Shown piece by piece: positions 1 through 9,726 of a stretch of 24,798 bases of DNA. Source of the stretch: Chrysochromulina tobinii (lineage: Eukaryota > Haptophyta > Prymnesiales > Chrysochromulinaceae); contig JWZX01002803.1 of the NCBI GenBank assembly GCA_001275005.1, forward strand, positions 1 through 24,798, written 5' to 3'. The notes under the pieces are model-generated. The model saw only the letters and a list, made by a program, of their open reading frames with translations, was not told the DNA's origin and ran no database searches. A program made the position numbers and the translations under genes. Every line of letters starts with the position of its first letter. Within the stretch, counting starts at the first letter, position 1.

Positions 1-1
1 G

Positions 2-1492
2 CACGCCGTTGAGCTGCAGAACCTCTGGATGCTCTTGCGCGACGTGGTGTCCGAGACCCCCCAAAAGGCCAAAGAGCTCGGAGTCGAAGACTTGCAGACT
101 GTGCTGAAGAAAATGCTTCAGTCTGATGCCTCCTGGGGGCGTATGGGCGCGAACACCGTCATCTCATCGTACTACAAGACCGAAGCATTCGGAGATGCAA
201 AGATCTCAATTAATGGATCCCCTTTTCAGGACGCGGGCATGGCAATCTCGGGTCTCGTTGCCGACATCATAAGGAGCGGCGGGAAGGGCGACAAAAACAC
301 GCGGGACGACAGGGCGCATGACGTACTCTTCGACCCGAACAAGCAGTCTTTCCTCGCGCACGTGAGGAAATACTTGGAGCACAAGAAGAAAGTGGGCGCA
401 AACAAAATGAGCATCTCGTATGAAGGAGACCCGGAGAGGGCCCTTAAGTTTATTGAGAGCCTTCCAGAGAAAGATGAGAAAGGCAACAATGGCCATCGGA
501 TCTGGGCGATGTTGTACTCCCTGGCCATTGCGAAGGCTGCGCAGTCGCAGAGCCCGGTTGTGGTGATCCGCAGGTGCATCAAGGACCCGGATGGCAAGTA
601 CTTCCCAAAGTATGGGTTGGGCCAGGACTTCGAAATGGATTTCTTGGAACGCCGGCGCAACCTCGATGAGGTGCGAGCGCTTTTCTGGTCACCTCCCGGT
701 CCTTCGCCCTCCCGCTTCCGCAGCCTACTCACATCCTTCGACCACACTTTTGTTTCACAGGTCTATGCATCTGCCGGGTGCAAGCTGTGCTATCCGTTGA
801 TGAGTATCTATCGGTGGAGTGCATTCGATGCTAGCCCGCCTCACTACCTTGAGATGCTGGGGAAGTCCCACGTGGTCGTCATCGAACACGAGGACACTAA
901 AGAAGGTTTCGCGAACCTAGTCGCTGCTCTCAAAGGCGAAAAGGTGACGATTACGATTAATGCTTCAAATGGGAAAACGATCGTGGGCGACCCCGGTACG
1001 GCCACCGGTAAGGAGCTCGCTCAATTGGTGGACGACGTCATTGAGCATCGTGACCAGTGGAAGCCCAGGCCGTGGGATGACTTCGCAGCGAAGGCGACCA
1101 AGTGCGTCCCGTGCTGGCCATGCTGCGCGCTCGTCTGCTGCTGCTATCCAGTTCATTGGTTTCATGGGTACAACGTCGCGTTTGACAACCAGCACGAGCG
1201 CAACGGGCTCTTCTCGATGGTCACGAAAGCTGATGAGTGGCTCAATCAAAAAGCGCACATCCGGGTGCGTAAGGCGACCATCGGCCAGCCCGACTATATT
1301 TGGACTCCCGACATTACTGGAGTGAAAGCCTTGAACCTGCCCATTTATGACACGAACTTCCATTATGCCGAGGTGAACTTCAAGATGTTCGGCTGCTACG
1401 AGTTCTCTGGCCAGGTGAAGAACTCGCACATCTCGGACCCCCCCCACGCGGTCGCGGACTCGCACCCTCTCGAGGGCACTTTCAACGCATGA
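2..1492 (+). CDS. Unrecognised protein, 5'-truncated by window edge, one intron
   Basis: An open frame runs from base 2 to TAG-type stop at 1490-1492. An ATG lies at 29, but the codons before it also read as ordinary protein, so the gene probably begins outside the window. A 90-nt intron is likely at 671-760: the donor is GAG|GTGCGAGC, the acceptor is TTTCACAG|GTC after a pyrimidine-rich stretch, and the Pro/Ser-rich residues it would encode look out of place. Being a multiple of three, it leaves the frame open if retained. The protein is soluble-looking and mixed in charge, with a cysteine cluster near 1105-1155 (CVPCWPCCALVCCCYP) that could be a palmitoylation or metal site. I recognise no family. 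Codon use is more AT-rich than in the neighbours. Existence as a gene is fairly sure; function is unknown. Confidence 0.7.
   Translation, partial: HAVELQNLWMLLRDVVSETPQKAKELGVEDLQTVLKKMLQSDASWGRMGANTVISSYYKTEAFGDAKISINGSPFQDAGMAISGLVADIIRSGGKGDKNTRDDRAHDVLFDPNKQSFLAHVRKYLEHKKKVGANKMSISYEGDPERALKFIESLPEKDEKGNNGHRIWAMLYSLAIAKAAQSQSPVVVIRRCIKDPDGKYFPKYGLGQDFEMDFLERRRNLDEVRALFWSPPGPSPSRFRSLLTSFDHTFVSQVYASAGCKLCYPLMSIYRWSAFDASPPHYLEMLGKSHVVVIEHEDTKEGFANLVAALKGEKVTITINASNGKTIVGDPGTATGKELAQLVDDVIEHRDQWKPRPWDDFAAKATKCVPCWPCCALVCCCYPVHWFHGYNVAFDNQHERNGLFSMVTKADEWLNQKAHIRVRKATIGQPDYIWTPDITGVKALNLPIYDTNFHYAEVNFKMFGCYEFSGQVKNSHISDPPHAVADSHPLEGTFNA
671..760 (+). other. Intron of the first gene (90 nt, frame-preserving)
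   Basis: The donor GAG|GTGCGAGCGC and acceptor TTTGTTTCACAG|GTC fit GT-AG rules, with a polypyrimidine tract before the AG. Removing it joins residues NLDE to VYAS without changing frame. The retained form has no stop codon, so only transcript data can decide whether it is always removed. Confidence 0.65.
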
Positions 1493-2263
1493 GCTATCGA
1501 TGCCGTAGGGAAGAGAAGAAAGGGCAGGGGGGAATGGGGGAGGCGCCGAAACGGAACCCCAACGGTCAACGCCAACGGCCTCTGGGGTGGGACTGAGGGC
1601 GATACGAACCTACATGTTGGGTGTGTGCATGGGTGCAAGGAGCATGGGCACATGATCCTGGATGGATTGCTCCGGATCGCCGGAATGGTGTTGGTGAACC
1701 CGTCCACTGTGCAATGCGAGCGTCTCATTCGCTCTCGCGTGGTACTGAAGTCACGCACGTCGTGAGGTGTGTCCGGCAGGCGGTGCCATGAGCACGGTGC
1801 CCATCACGGCGCCTGTGGGAAACGATGGACGGCGCCGTGCTGGGCAGTAGCAGTCAGGGTGCATTCTGTTGCGCCGGCGCAAGCGGCGACGGGCGGTGCC
1901 AGCGGTGAGGGCCACGCGCGCCGCGGCCGCGCGAGGGCTGGAGTCATGTATAGGTGCGTCGCCCAACCCTAGGTCGTCCGCGCGCGCTCTCCAAGGCGCT
2001 CGCGTCGTGAGTGGTGTCCGGCGGGCGGTGCCACCATGTGCCATTCTGGCTACGGCTTTGCATCGGAGTCGGTTGTGATGGTGGAAAGTTCGGTGTGCGT
2101 GTGTCGAGTTGGGTCTGTGCGGCGTGCCGCGTGTGGCCGTGGCGGAGATTGATACTTGTATCTCTCGGTTATCACAACGCGTCGTCGCGAGCAGCAGGTG
2201 CTCGTGAAAATTCAAATAACCCGGTCGCCCGTCGGAACCCAAAAATAAAAGACCCACGCAACC
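1493..2263. other. Intergenic region with importin alpha promoter and a dispersed repeat
   Basis: There is no convincing gene here; open frames on both strands are short and compositionally biased. A roughly 37-nt sequence beginning GTCGTGAG and containing GTGTCCGGC and GGCGGTGCCA occurs near 1758-1794 and again near 2004-2045, same orientation, about 245 nt apart. The last 40 nt before the importin ATG are A-rich (AAAAATAAAAGACC) and probably belong to its 5' leader. Confidence 0.5.
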
Positions 2264-5080
2264 ATGCCCATGTTCGAGCGCAAAGCGGTCAAGGCTGGCC
2301 TGGACAAGGACGACTGCCGCAAGAACCGCAACCAGCAGAAGGTTGAGCTGCGCAAGGCCAAGAAGGAGGAGGGCCTGATGAAGCGCCGGAACATGGCCGA
2401 CGTCTGCGTCGAGATCGAGGCGCCGGTGGAGGTGGAGGTTGCGTCCTCGATCTCGCAGCAGGCAGCCATCGTGCTCGGCTTCGTCCAGCGCAATGGCCCG
2501 GCCGAAGAGTTCGACGACGCCTTCGGGGCCACCAAGTGGCTGCGGAAGAAGCTCTCGCTCGCGCGCAACCCGCCGATTGATGACGTGATCCAGGCGGGCC
2601 TCGTGCCTGCCTTCGTGACAATGCTCGCTCACCCCGAGTCGACGATGCAGTTCGAGGCCGCGTGGTGCCTGACCAATATTGCGAGCGGCACGAGCAAGCA
2701 GTGCGAGGTCGTCGTCTCCCACGGCGGAGTGCCCCCGCTCATCGGCCTGCTGTCATCGCCGAGCATCGACGTGTGCGAGCAGTGCGTCTGGGCGCTCGGC
2801 AACATTGCCGGCGACTGCCCTGCGATGCGCGACCTCGTCCTCCAGAACGGCGCCACCGACAAGCTCGTCAAGCTCATCGAGGTGCGTGCGCGCCGGCGAC
2901 ATGCCGTCCTAGCAGCCCTCTCATGCCGGCCCCATCCCTTTCCTCCATCTACTCCTTCCCTTCCCCACACGCCCCGACTTCCCCTTCCCCACCCGCCCCG
3001 GCTTCCCTATCCTTGCCCGGCCCATCCCTTTCCCCGCCTTGCCTTTGATGTACGCAACGCCATTACTATCTGACGCCTCGTCACGGTGGCTCACGGTGGA
3101 GAAGAAACCCAGTTGTGTCTGAGGCCTCCATGCTAATCCCCATCGCCCCAGACACCCTCCCTATCCTTCCGCCGCATCTCCGCCCGATCTCCGCCCGATC
3201 TCCGCCCGACGTGTGCCTCGCCCCTTACTGATCGCCCATGACGACACGCGTCTCTCGTGCACAGGCGACCGCGTTGATGGGTCAAATGGGCCCCCTTCGC
3301 AATGCTGTGTGGGCGCTCTCCAACTTGATGCGCGGGAAGCCGCAGCCGTCGGCAGCCCATGTGACATCGGTGCTGCCCACCCTCGGTGCGAGCACACGAA
3401 CACGCACTTACTCCCTTCCCTGTCCTTGTGTCCTCTTCTCTCCTCTTCTCTCCTCTTGCCTTTTTGCTAACCGCGTGAGAGTGGCGTCGACCTCTTCGGT
3501 GGCCGATTTCGTCAACTTCATCCGGCCTTCTCGCAGCCAAGCTCCTGCTGCTGCACGACGAGGAGGTCCTCATGGACACGTGCTGGGCGCTCTCGTACAT
3601 CTCCGACGGCGGAGACGATCGCATCGACCTCGTGGTGCATGCTGGCGTCGTGCCGGCGCTCATGACGGTCCTCAGAGAGAAGGCGGAGAACAAGACGCGG
3701 ACTCCCGCGCTGCGGACGCTGTGCAACATCCTCACTGGCTCGCACATGGCTACCCAGGTGCGCGCATGCTGATTGCGAATGAGTGCCACGCTGATTACTC
3801 GCACATGGCTACCAAGGTGCGTGCACGCTGATGGCCACCGATTGCGACTGAGTGCCACGTCCTCTCAAGTGCCACGTCCTCTCACTCCGGCTACGCCCAT
3901 GGCCCCCAGGTCGTCATCGACGCTGGCATTCTGGAGGTGTTGCCCGAGGCGATCAAGTCCACCAAGGCACAGACACGCAAGGAGGTATGCGCATGCTGAT
4001 GGATCCTGATTTCGACAGGGTGCCGAGGAAGCTAACCACGCGCGCACACGCCAGCCATCGAAAAGGGGAGCCAGTGATGATTACATATCGATCGAGACTC
4101 AACATAGATGGTCGATCACAACCACATGAGATTTCACGGAGGCTCCCCTCAGGCCAAGGCCTAGGCGCTTGCTGCCTTGTGCACACTGCCGCCACTGATG
4201 ATGTGATGATAATGGTTGATGATGATGTGATGATGATGATGCATGCTGAGTTGCCTCGCTGATCGATGATGGCCTCACCTCACCTCTCGTTGCATCAGGC
4301 ATGCTGGGCGATCTCCAACGTGGCTGCGGGCACCAGTGATCAGGTGGACCTCGTGATGCGCAGCCCGCTGCTCGCGAACGTGGTCGACCGACTCGCTAAT
4401 GACGATTTCGAGGTGCGAAAGGAGGCCGCGTGGGTCATCGCCAACATCTTGCACTCGTTCTCGTCCGATCCGACCAACACGCACTGCGCGATGCGTGCAA
4501 GCACACTGGTGCAGTTGGGCGCAATCCCGCCGATGGTGAGCATGCTATGCTGAGTGCCTTCTGGGTGCATTCTAAGTGATTAGCACGTGCATGCGTGCTG
4601 AGCTGAGGTCCCTCCTCCCTCCCCGTTGCCTCACTGATCACAGGTGGCCATGCTCAGCGTCAACGACGCAGCGATGCAGAAGCTCATGCTCGAGGCCCTT
4701 GGTTCGCTGCTTGGCGCGGGCGAGCTGTTGGGCGCCTCCAAGGGCGTCAACCCCTTCCTTGTGCCTTTTGACGAAGCGGAGGGCATCGACAAGCTCGAGA
4801 CGCTTCAGGTGCATGCACGCTGATGGCGAGTGATGGCCGCGTGATTGCCGCGTGGAGTGTCATCACCACTGATTGCCGAATGTAATCACCACAGGAGCAC
4901 TCCAACGAGGAGATTTACCAGAAGGCGATCTCGCTGCTCGAAAAGTACTTTGGAGAGGAGGGGGACGAGGACGAGAACCTGCTGCCCAACGTGGCCAACG
5001 GCGGCTTCGCTTTTGGCGGTAATGCGCCCGCGGTCGTCGGTGGCTTCAACTTTGGCGCCTCGCCCATTGACGTCATGTAG
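2264..5080 (+). CDS. Importin subunit alpha (karyopherin alpha), 7 exons
   Basis: This is the adaptor that binds classical nuclear localisation signals and hands cargo to importin beta at the nuclear pore. Predicted exons are 2264-2881, 3265-3385, 3537-3757, 3910-3984, 4299-4535, 4644-4808 and 4895-5080. All phases agree and give about 540 residues, the usual family length. Residues 10-45 form the basic importin-beta-binding domain ([20 protein letters not shown]). Armadillo repeats follow, with the cargo-binding W-x-x-x-N motifs visible as [30 protein letters not shown] and WVIANIL. The C-terminus has an acidic stretch (EEGDEDEN) and a Gly/Phe tail, as in many importin alphas. The start lies in ACGCAACCATGC, the first ATG before the IBB. 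Introns 3-6 carry the CTGAT/GAGTGCC words seen in other genes of the window. Identification is secure; the intron 1 and 2 boundaries are inferred from family alignment. Confidence 0.95.
2882..3264 (+). other. Importin alpha intron 1 (383 nt), pyrimidine-rich
   Basis: It runs from GAG|GTGCGTGCG to GTGCACAG|GCG. It contains a long C/T-rich tract (about 2930-3045) and an 11-nt tandem repeat of ATCTCCGCCCG-like units at about 3174-3210. No gene or RNA is evident in it. Confidence 0.75.
3739..3858 (+). repeat. Tandem duplication of exon 3 end plus 5' splice site, importin intron 3
   Basis: The last 19 nt of exon 3, its donor and about 40 nt of intron (3739-3797) are repeated imperfectly at 3798-3858 with a 59-nt period. 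The first copy reads CATGGCTACCCAG|GTGCG, the second CATGGCTACCAAG|GTGCG. Using the second donor (3817) would read into an in-frame TGA at once, so the first donor is the productive one. Confidence 0.85.
3985..4298 (+). other. Importin alpha intron 4 (314 nt) with TGATGA microsatellite
   Basis: The donor is GAG|GTATGCGC and the acceptor TTGCATCAG|GCATGC. Around 4195-4250 lies a run of TGATGA/GATGTGATGA repeats followed by GCATGCTGAG and GATGGCCTC. These CTGAT-type words are branch-point-like and recur in introns elsewhere in the window. No gene is evident. Confidence 0.75.
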
Positions 5081-5906
5081 AGAGGCGGCGCGGCGGCTCA
5101 CGCTCGTTATGCAGGCGTAGGCAGGCATGCAGCCGGAGCGTCTTTCTCGAGAAGGAGGGACGGATGGAGGGAAGATGCGTCGAGGCGCTGGAGGCTGCGT
5201 CAGCTTGCCCCGGAGGGAAATGACCCTCTGGACGCGATGCGGTGCGCCCAAGCGGCGACGGCACGTATGGCTAAGGGTTTGTCGGTTGGGGGCCCGGGTG
5301 ACTCCGAGGACAACTGTGTGGAACGGAATGCGATCCGAACGATCCGAGTAGGAGAGATGGAGAGTGGCAGTTACAGAGCGGAGCAGAGACGAGCGTGGTA
5401 AGAAACGTACACCACGCGGTTCTACACAGTCGTGAGGTTAGATTTTCACCGCGTTTCAGGCGCGACCTCACGGCTTCCTAGACGGCGTTCCGTATCCGCC
5501 CGACGCAGGACCGGCACGGCCGATGGGCACCCAGGGCACGGCGCGCGGCGGGCGCGGCAGGGCCCGGCCCCAGCGAGAAACCCAAAAAGCCAACGCAATA
5601 CCGATGGCGCTGTGCCTCCCGCCAAAGGCCGGGCGGCATAACCGGCGGCACGAACCATAAGCAATTATGTACGGGACCACGCCCGGGATGTAAGATGACG
5701 TTGACGAACCGCTGCAGCCGCCGAGGCGCGGCGAGAGAACCGTCTACCGTGCAAAAAAGCAGAATCGTAGTCAAAGATACAAAGTCATCGACAAAGTGAC
5801 CGAGCGGACAGACTGCGCCCCGTGCCGTGCCAGCCTCGTGCCAGCACCCACATTGCCAGTCGTCTCGCTGGTGCCCTGGTCGCTGGCGGAAGTTGTTCGC
5901 CGTGGG
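5081..5906. other. Convergent intergenic region between importin alpha and cyclophilin
   Basis: This holds the 3' flanks of two genes transcribed towards each other. The small open frames are shadows with no recognisable product. I see no tRNA, array or other structured feature. Confidence 0.5.
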
Positions 5907-6638
5907 TCAGCTTGTTGAGAGAGAGGCGTCCTCGATGAGAGACTGCTGTGGGAAAACTTCGTCGAGATACTCCTCGCAGTAGTAGGCAGCCTTGGGCTGG
6001 CTCACCTGCGACTCTGCTCGCAGCCTCGAAAGGTGTTCCATCCCGCTCACCACGCGTGCAAACGGCGTGAAGTTCTGGTTGTCGAGGAAATTGGGCAGCC
6101 CGCCGTTATCGGCCAGGTTGATGAAGACCTGCGTCTGGCGCGTGCCCGGCTGGCTGGCCTGTGCAAACGAGACTGTGCCTTTCGTGTTCGACTGGCGACG
6201 CTTCTCGTCCGGCAAACGTTTGCACGTGGCGCATAGCCACTCTTGGTTGAGTTCTCTAGAGGTCGAGATGCCAAATTGTGCGATGGCGAGATCTCCGGGC
6301 AGGAAGCCAGGGAGCACGCGGTGGAAGCGGCTGCGCGTGTAGAAGCCCAGCTCAACCAGCTCCTTGAAGCGCGCTGCTGCGAGCGGCGCCCAGTCGGGCA
6401 GCACCTCGAGGGTGACCCGGCCCTCAGCCTTTGTTTGCCTGTCGAGCAGCACGGTCAGAGCCACTCGGAACGGAGGCTCCTCCGCCTTGGCGCAACTGCC
6501 TGCAATTAGTGCGGCAGTACCGCCTAGTACCGCATCGCGCCGTACGAATTGCAGGCAATTGCGTGTCGAGAGCTGTGGCGGCGTGAGTAATAATGCCATG
6601 ACACTCACGATGAAGGCCGAAGACATTCCGCAAGTCAA
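5907..6638 (-). CDS. Cyclophilin-type peptidyl-prolyl isomerase, probable thylakoid lumen
   Basis: Predicted 243 residues, no intron needed. The N-terminus has a hydrophobic signal (SSAFIVSVMALLLT), a short spacer, then RRDAVLGGTAALIAGSCAKA, a twin-arginine plus hydrophobic core ending in A-x-A. This bipartite-plus-Tat layout suggests passage through ER-derived plastid membranes and then into the thylakoid lumen. The isomerase domain follows: RFKELVELGFY, FHRVLPGF, QFGIS, QSNTKGTVSFAQAS and QVFINLADN match the cyclophilin core, including the catalytic-loop Arg of FHR and a Gln-Phe-equivalent QVFI. Relative to standard cyclophilins there is a short insertion (LPGDLA) after FHRVLPGF and a Trp/Cys-containing loop (EWLCATCKRLP). 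A second ATG four codons in (MSS) could be the true start. It is divergent from the trehalase with 121 bp between starts. Confidence 0.88.
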   Translation of the reverse strand: MTCGMSSAFIVSVMALLLTPPQLSTRNCLQFVRRDAVLGGTAALIAGSCAKAEEPPFRVALTVLLDRQTKAEGRVTLEVLPDWAPLAAARFKELVELGFYTRSRFHRVLPGFLPGDLAIAQFGISTSRELNQEWLCATCKRLPDEKRRQSNTKGTVSFAQASQPGTRQTQVFINLADNGGLPNFLDNQNFTPFARVVSGMEHLSRLRAESQVSQPKAAYYCEEYLDEVFPQQSLIEDASLSTS

Positions 6639-6759
6639 TGTGAGAATTCACAAATGAAGCGTAGGAAGCCGAGCGTGCCTCCAACGAGGGGTCGGCTCAG
6701 GGTCCCGTAGATTCAAATTCACGACATCAGGCGACAGAAGCTCCCAGCGTGAAAAACAC
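6639..6759. promoter_or_regulatory. Short divergent promoter region (cyclophilin / trehalase)
   Basis: Only 121 bp separate two start codons facing away from each other, so both 5' leaders and core promoters must lie here or overlap the genes. I see no clear TATA box. The assignment is positional. Confidence 0.4.
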
Positions 6760-8812
6760 ATGCTCGCGGGGCTGATAGCAGTGGCAGCAGCGGCTGGCAC
6801 CAGCGCTGGTGCTGCTGGTTCCAGCGCTGGTGCTCCTCGTGAGATCTGGTGCTCTGGTCCAATCCTCGAAGCAGTCCAGAGCGCTCGCCTCTTCCCGGAC
6901 TCCAAGACTTTTGTCGACTCGCCGCTGCTCGTCCCGCCCGACGAGTGTTGGCATCGCTGGGACGCGCTGCCGCAGCCAGTGCCGCGCGACGCGCTTGCTG
7001 CGTTCGTCGAGGCCACGTTTGGGCCTCCCGGGCACGACCTGGTCGAGTGGACGCCGCCCGACCACAATCAGTCGCCGGCGCTCCTCGCGCGGCTGCCGGC
7101 CGGCACAGTGCAGGACTGGGCGGCGGCGCTCAACAACCTGTGGCCGGTGCTCGGTCGGCGCCTGAGCGAGGCAACACTCGCACACCCCGAGCGCACGACG
7201 CTGCTCCCGGTGCACCACGGCTTCATCGTGCCTGGCGGCCGCTTCCGCGAGCTCTATTATTGGGACACGTATTGGATCGTGCTAGGGCTGCTGGCGGTCG
7301 GCATGCGCCAAACGGCGGCCTCGGTGGTATCCAATCTGCTCGACACGGCGCGTGTGCACGGCTTCGTGCCCAACGGGCTGCGCCGCTACTACCTCAACCG
7401 CTCGCAGCCGCCGCTCCTCGCCCAGATGGTGAGCGCCGTGGTGAGCGCGGCGGAGGCGGCGGAGGCGGCGGAGGCGGCGGAGGCAGCGGAGGCGTTGCTT
7501 GAGACGGCCCTGCCTGTCTTGGATGCCGAGTATTGCTGGTGGATGCGCGAAGGCACATACGGCAGCGCGGTGCGCCTTGCACCGCACGACGGCCGACCCG
7601 CCGCCATTCTGAACCGATACGTGGTCGACACCGATCAGCCACGACCCGAGTCCTGGAGTGAGGACGTGGCGACGGCGGCGGCGCTGCCGGAGGCGCAGAG
7701 GGGCCATCTCTATGCTGAGCTCTCGGCGGGTGCGGAGACGGGATGGGACTACTCGTCGCGATGGCTTGGTGGCAATCCGAATCGCCATCCGAGTTTGGAT
7801 CCTTCTTTGGATCCGTTTCGGGAGGGGCAGACTTCCAAATTAGGGTTGGACGGCTGTGCGCCGCTGTGCACCATTCGAACCTCCGCCATCCTTCCCGTCG
7901 AGCTCAATAGCATCCTGTACCGCAACGAGCGCACCCTCGCTGATCTACACCGCCGGCGGGCGCAGACGTTGCGTCGTCGGCATCCCGCCACCACTGAGCA
8001 GACGTTGCGTCGAGGTGCCGCCACGACGACCAGCGGCGATGTCGCGACCGACGCCGCGACCGACGCCGCCGCCGCCGCCGCCGTCGCCGGCGACGCGGCG
8101 GGTGCAGTTGCAGCGACGGCGGCCGAGGCGGCGGGCTGCGGCGGTCGCGGCTGACGAGGCTGAGATCGCGGCTGACGAGGCTGAGATCGCGGCTGACGAG
8201 GCTGAGATCGCGGCTGACGAGGCTGAGATCGCGGCTGATGAGGCTGAGATGACGCTGGCCTCGAACTACACAGCCGCCGCCGCCGCACGCCGTGCCGCCA
8301 TGCAGAGCTGGATGTGGGCCGAGGGCTTGGGCTACTGGAACGACGTTGAGTGGGCCTCTGCCATGCCCCTCGCGCGCGAGAGTGCTGCCTCCTACATGCC
8401 GCTGTGGGCGGGCGCCCACGACGGTGCTCAGGCCGAGCGGGCAGTTGCGGCACTCGGTGCGAGCACGTTGCTGCAGCCGGGCGGCGTCGCGACCACACTG
8501 ATCTCCACAGGGCAACAGTGGGACTGGCCAAATGCGTGGCCTCCGCTACAGCAGATGCTCGTCGAAGGTTTAGGCGCATGCGGAGCACCCGGAGGGAAGG
8601 CGCTCGCAAATCGCCTCGCCTCGAGCTGGCTCAACTCCACCCTTCTCGGCTGGACGCGCGACGGCGTCATGTACGAGAAGATGGACGCATCGCGCCCTGG
8701 CGAGCGCGGCGGCGGCGGCGAGTACACGCCGCAGGAGGGCTTCGGATGGAGTAACGGCGTCGTACTTTGGCTGCTGGCGCAGGGCTACCTGCCGGGAGTC
8801 ACTCGCGAGTGA
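6760..8812 (+). CDS. Trehalase (alpha,alpha-trehalase, GH37), with a frame break
   Basis: It hydrolyses trehalose to two glucose. A hydrophobic N-terminus (MLAGLIAVAAAAGTSAGA) suggests secretion. Family landmarks in order are FPDSKTFVDSPLL, signature 1 PGGRFRELYYWDTY (from residue 158), GWDYSSRW with the probable catalytic acid Asp330, IRTSAILPVELNSILY, YEKMD with the probable catalytic base, signature 2 QWDWPNAWPP, and GGGGEYTPQEGFGWSNGV. The first part is in frame 1 up to about 8000 and the last part in frame 2 from about 8114. A small intron or a frameshift must lie in the Ala/Arg-rich stretch between, and I could not fix the junction. Two low-complexity insertions are present: an Ala-Ala-Glu run (about 7450-7497) and five 21-bp repeats (8150-8254). 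Both lie in variable loops. Confidence 0.9.
8150..8254 (+). repeat. Five tandem 21-bp repeats in trehalase
   Basis: Unit GCTGACGAGGCTGAGATCGC plus one G is present four times and a fifth copy has three changes. In the downstream trehalase frame it encodes ADEAEIA heptads. It sits just after the frame break and just before the conserved helix leading to MQSWMW, so it could be coding or partly intronic. Confidence 0.9.
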
Positions 8813-9264
8813 CGCTACGTTGTAGCCCCTGCTGAGCGCATACCGATACGGCTTCGCAGACACGCCACACGGTCGCCAACCGCCCACGGCCCCAAAGCGC
8901 TCCGCCGTCTCGCCCGGCTCGCCCGGCCGGCGCAGGGGATTACCGAACGGTTGTCATGCAACCGTGTACATTCTAAAAAGACCCTCTTCAGTGTACCAAA
9001 GTCCAGGTCTAAACTATGAAAGCCACATTGCTTGTCAGTACGGTGACTCGACACTCGATCCGCCTGCCGCGATTCTTCTATACTCTAACAACCTAGACCC
9101 TCAAAAAGCAGTGTGACAGAGGGTGTGAAGCAGCACATCACCCACTGCCCGCGGCCTTGAGTAATTATTTGTCCACGGCGGCACCCGCCCGTGCACTCGC
9201 AACGGATTGCACCGTTTCCCAAGATTAGCACGAGCGCTTGTCTGCAGGTGCCACGTGCGGTGCA
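8813..9264. other. Convergent intergenic region, trehalase / PDZ gene
   Basis: This holds 3' flanks only. It is more AT-rich than the coding neighbours. No gene, repeat array or structured RNA is evident. Confidence 0.5.
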
Positions 9265-9585
9265 TCAACCAAACCCAGCGGTTTTAAAGGTGAGCTGGCA
9301 GTACTTCATCTCGCGAACCATCTGCAGCGAGGCCTGGTAGTTGTGCGCGCCCACGACGACCTCCGCCCCCGGATCTGACTCGGGCTTCTTTTTATCCAGG
9401 TCCATCACGCTGTGCAAGATGTCGCCCACCTGCACGCCCGCCTTGCTTGCCTCGCTGCCCGGATCCAGCTTTGTCACCTTGATCATCTGTGTCTGATCCA
9501 TCGTGAAGTAGATTCCATACCCAGCGGCGCCCTTGTGCACGCGAATCGCGATGTCGTATGCTGGCTCGGCCTCGGCTTCAGCCAT
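9265..9585 (-). CDS. Small single-PDZ-domain protein
   Basis: Predicted 106 residues, intronless. Nearly the whole protein is one PDZ domain: the carboxylate-binding loop region is GYGIYFTMD (a G-Y-G-I variant of GLGF), followed by IKVTKLDPGSEASKAGVQVGDILHSV, the conserved PDZ core in which AG-x-x-x-GD-x-I is diagnostic. A final strand reads CQLTFKTA. There is no signal peptide or membrane segment, so it is probably a cytosolic adaptor binding C-terminal peptides of partners. It is divergent from the OTU gene (141 bp between starts). The partner is unknown. Confidence 0.85.
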   Translation of the reverse strand: MAEAEAEPAYDIAIRVHKGAAGYGIYFTMDQTQMIKVTKLDPGSEASKAGVQVGDILHSVMDLDKKKPESDPGAEVVVGAHNYQASLQMVREMKYCQLTFKTAGFG

Positions 9586-9726
9586 GTGTTCGAACGGCCA
9601 CCCAGTGGATGCCTACCGAGAGTTGGAAGTTTGCCGTTGATCAGAACGGCGCTTTGCGTTCGCAATGCTCGGGTTAGATTCTCCATACAGTTTCGATGCC
9701 AAACATGGATTCTTTCGAAATCGCCG
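9586..9726. promoter_or_regulatory. Short divergent promoter region (PDZ protein / OTU1)
   Basis: The two ATG codons face away from each other across 141 bp. The region is less GC-rich than its flanks. No defined element is recognised; assignment is by position. Confidence 0.4.

Noticed and set aside
1751-2722. 323-residue reverse ORF over the importin promoter and exon 1
   Set aside because: It overlaps the conserved IBB and first armadillo repeats on the other strand and has only biased, Arg/Ala/His-rich composition.
5081-5906. tRNA or other structured RNA between importin alpha and cyclophilin
   Set aside because: I scanned for cloverleaf-like arms and conserved B-box-like sequence and saw none convincing.
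9412-9726. N-terminal extension of the OTU1 frame to 9412
   Set aside because: The extension is antisense to the PDZ gene and the UBX-like domain begins right after the ATG at 9727.
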